A stretch of 48,952 nt of DNA. It comes from an uncultured Eubacteriales bacterium (GTDB taxonomy: Bacteria; Bacillota; Clostridia; Oscillospirales; Oscillospiraceae). Positions 48,225 to 48,952 of this stretch are shown here, piece after piece. A model generated the notes under the pieces. That model was not told the origin of the DNA. It made no database searches and saw nothing but the letters and a program-made list of their open reading frames with translations. The stretch lies in the NCBI GenBank assembly GCA_900316255.1, contig ONCI01000006.1, positions 1-48,952 of the forward strand, read 5' to 3'. The translations under genes and the position numbers were made by a program. How positions within the stretch are numbered: position 1 is the first letter of the stretch; the number at the start of each line of letters is the position of its first letter.

Positions 48225-48952
48225 ATTGCTCCGCCCCCGCTCTGTTTCTTTTTGGAAAGCGGCACGTTCCGCGCCCCTTCTTCCGTGTCGTCTGCTTCCT
48301 CATAGCCGTCGTAAGGGGCCTCCGGATCGGGATAGCGTCTGGTAAAGGGCTTGCAGATCTCCGCACGATGGGCAAAGGCGAAGTCGAGATCGTCCGTCCA
48401 GCCGGTGTGCCCGGTGATTACAGCGATCCGGCCCTTCCGCGCGCGGATGTTCCGCTCCAGCCGTTCCAGGGAACGGACCGCCAGCTTGTTGTCTTCCGCC
48501 AGGGTGCTGATAAAGCTGTAACCGCCGTCCGCGCCGAACCAGATCGTGTCCCCGGTAAAGAGGTATTCGTCATCGACGAGATAGACCATGTGTCCCCAGG
48601 TATGGCCGGGGACGAGGATGCACTCGATCTTGATGTCGCCGATGTGAAAAACCTCGCCGTCGCGCAGGAGCACCTTTCGGTTGTCCATCTTGACCATCGG
48701 CAGCTTGTACAGGCCGTGGATGACCTTTCGCCGCGTTTCGCCGGTCAGATAGCGGTTTTCGATTTCACCGATGTAGACCGTGGCGTTTTGAAACAGCCGC
48801 TCGCTGTCCTCCTCCAGTGCGCCGACGTGGTCGGTGTCCTGGTGGGTAATCAAAATGTGATCAATGCTCGCCGGGTCAATGTCCAGCCACCGCATCTTCT
48901 CCTGCAGCCGGGCATAGTTGTAGCCCGCGTCGATCATGATGGTGACGCCGTT
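48221..48952 (-). CDS. Metallo-beta-lactamase-fold protein (N-terminus outside the window)
   Basis: The frame continues past the right edge; 243 residues are visible. The metal motif reads THQDTDHVG, with Asp where the second His of HxHxDH usually sits. Later ligands are GHTWGHMVYL, the bridging Asp in LFTGDTIWFG and the final His in VITGHTGWTDDL. The C-terminal tail is acidic then basic and unrelated to the fold. It is the most upstream gene of the operon seen here. Glyoxalase-II-like or other hydrolase activity is possible. Confidence 0.82.
   Translation of the reverse strand, partial: NGVTIMIDAGYNYARLQEKMRWLDIDPASIDHILITHQDTDHVGALEEDSERLFQNATVYIGEIENRYLTGETRRKVIHGLYKLPMVKMDNRKVLLRDGEVFHIGDIKIECILVPGHTWGHMVYLVDDEYLFTGDTIWFGADGGYSFISTLAEDNKLAVRSLERLERNIRARKGRIAVITGHTGWTDDLDFAFAHRAEICKPFTRRYPDPEAPYDGYEEADDTEEGARNVPLSKKKQSGGGAI

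Noticed and set aside
1-48952. CRISPR array
   Set aside because: No set of regularly spaced 24-37-base repeats was seen; the repeats found are pairs or hairpins.

Overview
The window looks like a gut Clostridia chromosome, probably Oscillospiraceae or a close relative. This is an inference from the fairly high GC content, AGGAGG-type ribosome sites, and typical Clostridial mobile-element genes: TnpV, an ImmR/ImmA-like pair, a MobC/relaxase pair and small zinc-ribbon proteins. It is an accessory-rich region: mobile-element pieces and remnants are interleaved with metabolic and metal-transport operons.

Layout. 1-4.2 kb holds a partial ATPase, a DUF2442-HTH gene fused to a gene remnant, a perfect 36-bp palindrome, a DUF262/HNH GmrSD-like restriction protein and a divergent GIY-YIG nuclease. 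4.2-7.4 kb is a mobilization module: small protein, relaxase, MobC, candidate oriT, two small proteins and an XRE regulator. 7.5-11.6 kb carries bifunctional adhE and a kinase-like gene, a terminator, and a 5' fragment of a group II intron. Both flanks of this cassette carry homologous pieces of the same mobile-element junction. 11.7-16.8 kb holds a LexA-like repressor, an ImmA-like protease, a Com-like zinc ribbon, a sigma-like factor, a candidate structured RNA, a RuvB-like AAA+ protein and a Sel1-repeat protein. 16.8-20.6 kb holds HIRAN and J-domain genes, an unknown gene, and an AraC-type regulator; the last two share an upstream inverted-repeat box.

20.7-27.9 kb is one minus-strand operon: a CsoR/RcnR-type metal repressor, a SAM methyltransferase, a complete nickel/oligopeptide-type ABC importer and a TPR protein. 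27.9-28.9 kb has no convincing gene but many strong hairpins. 28.9-32.5 kb is an integrase module (zinc ribbon, small protein, excisionase, tyrosine recombinase). It ends at a 45-bp 3' fragment of tRNA-Ala(GGC), followed by TnpV and a small conserved gene.

32.5-36.1 kb encodes a heterodimeric ABC exporter-type pair. From 36.3 kb to the right edge runs a tightly packed minus-strand operon of about 18 genes. It combines metal handling (P-type ATPase with a broken N-terminus, DUF6110, HMA protein, ZIP transporter) with three SAM methyltransferases. It also holds three paralogous ATC-hydrolase-family proteins, two paralogous alpha/beta hydrolases, four small membrane proteins and a metallo-beta-lactamase-fold protein. 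I do not recognise this combination as a described pathway, and it is the best candidate for a new system here. Its chemistry cannot be read from sequence alone.
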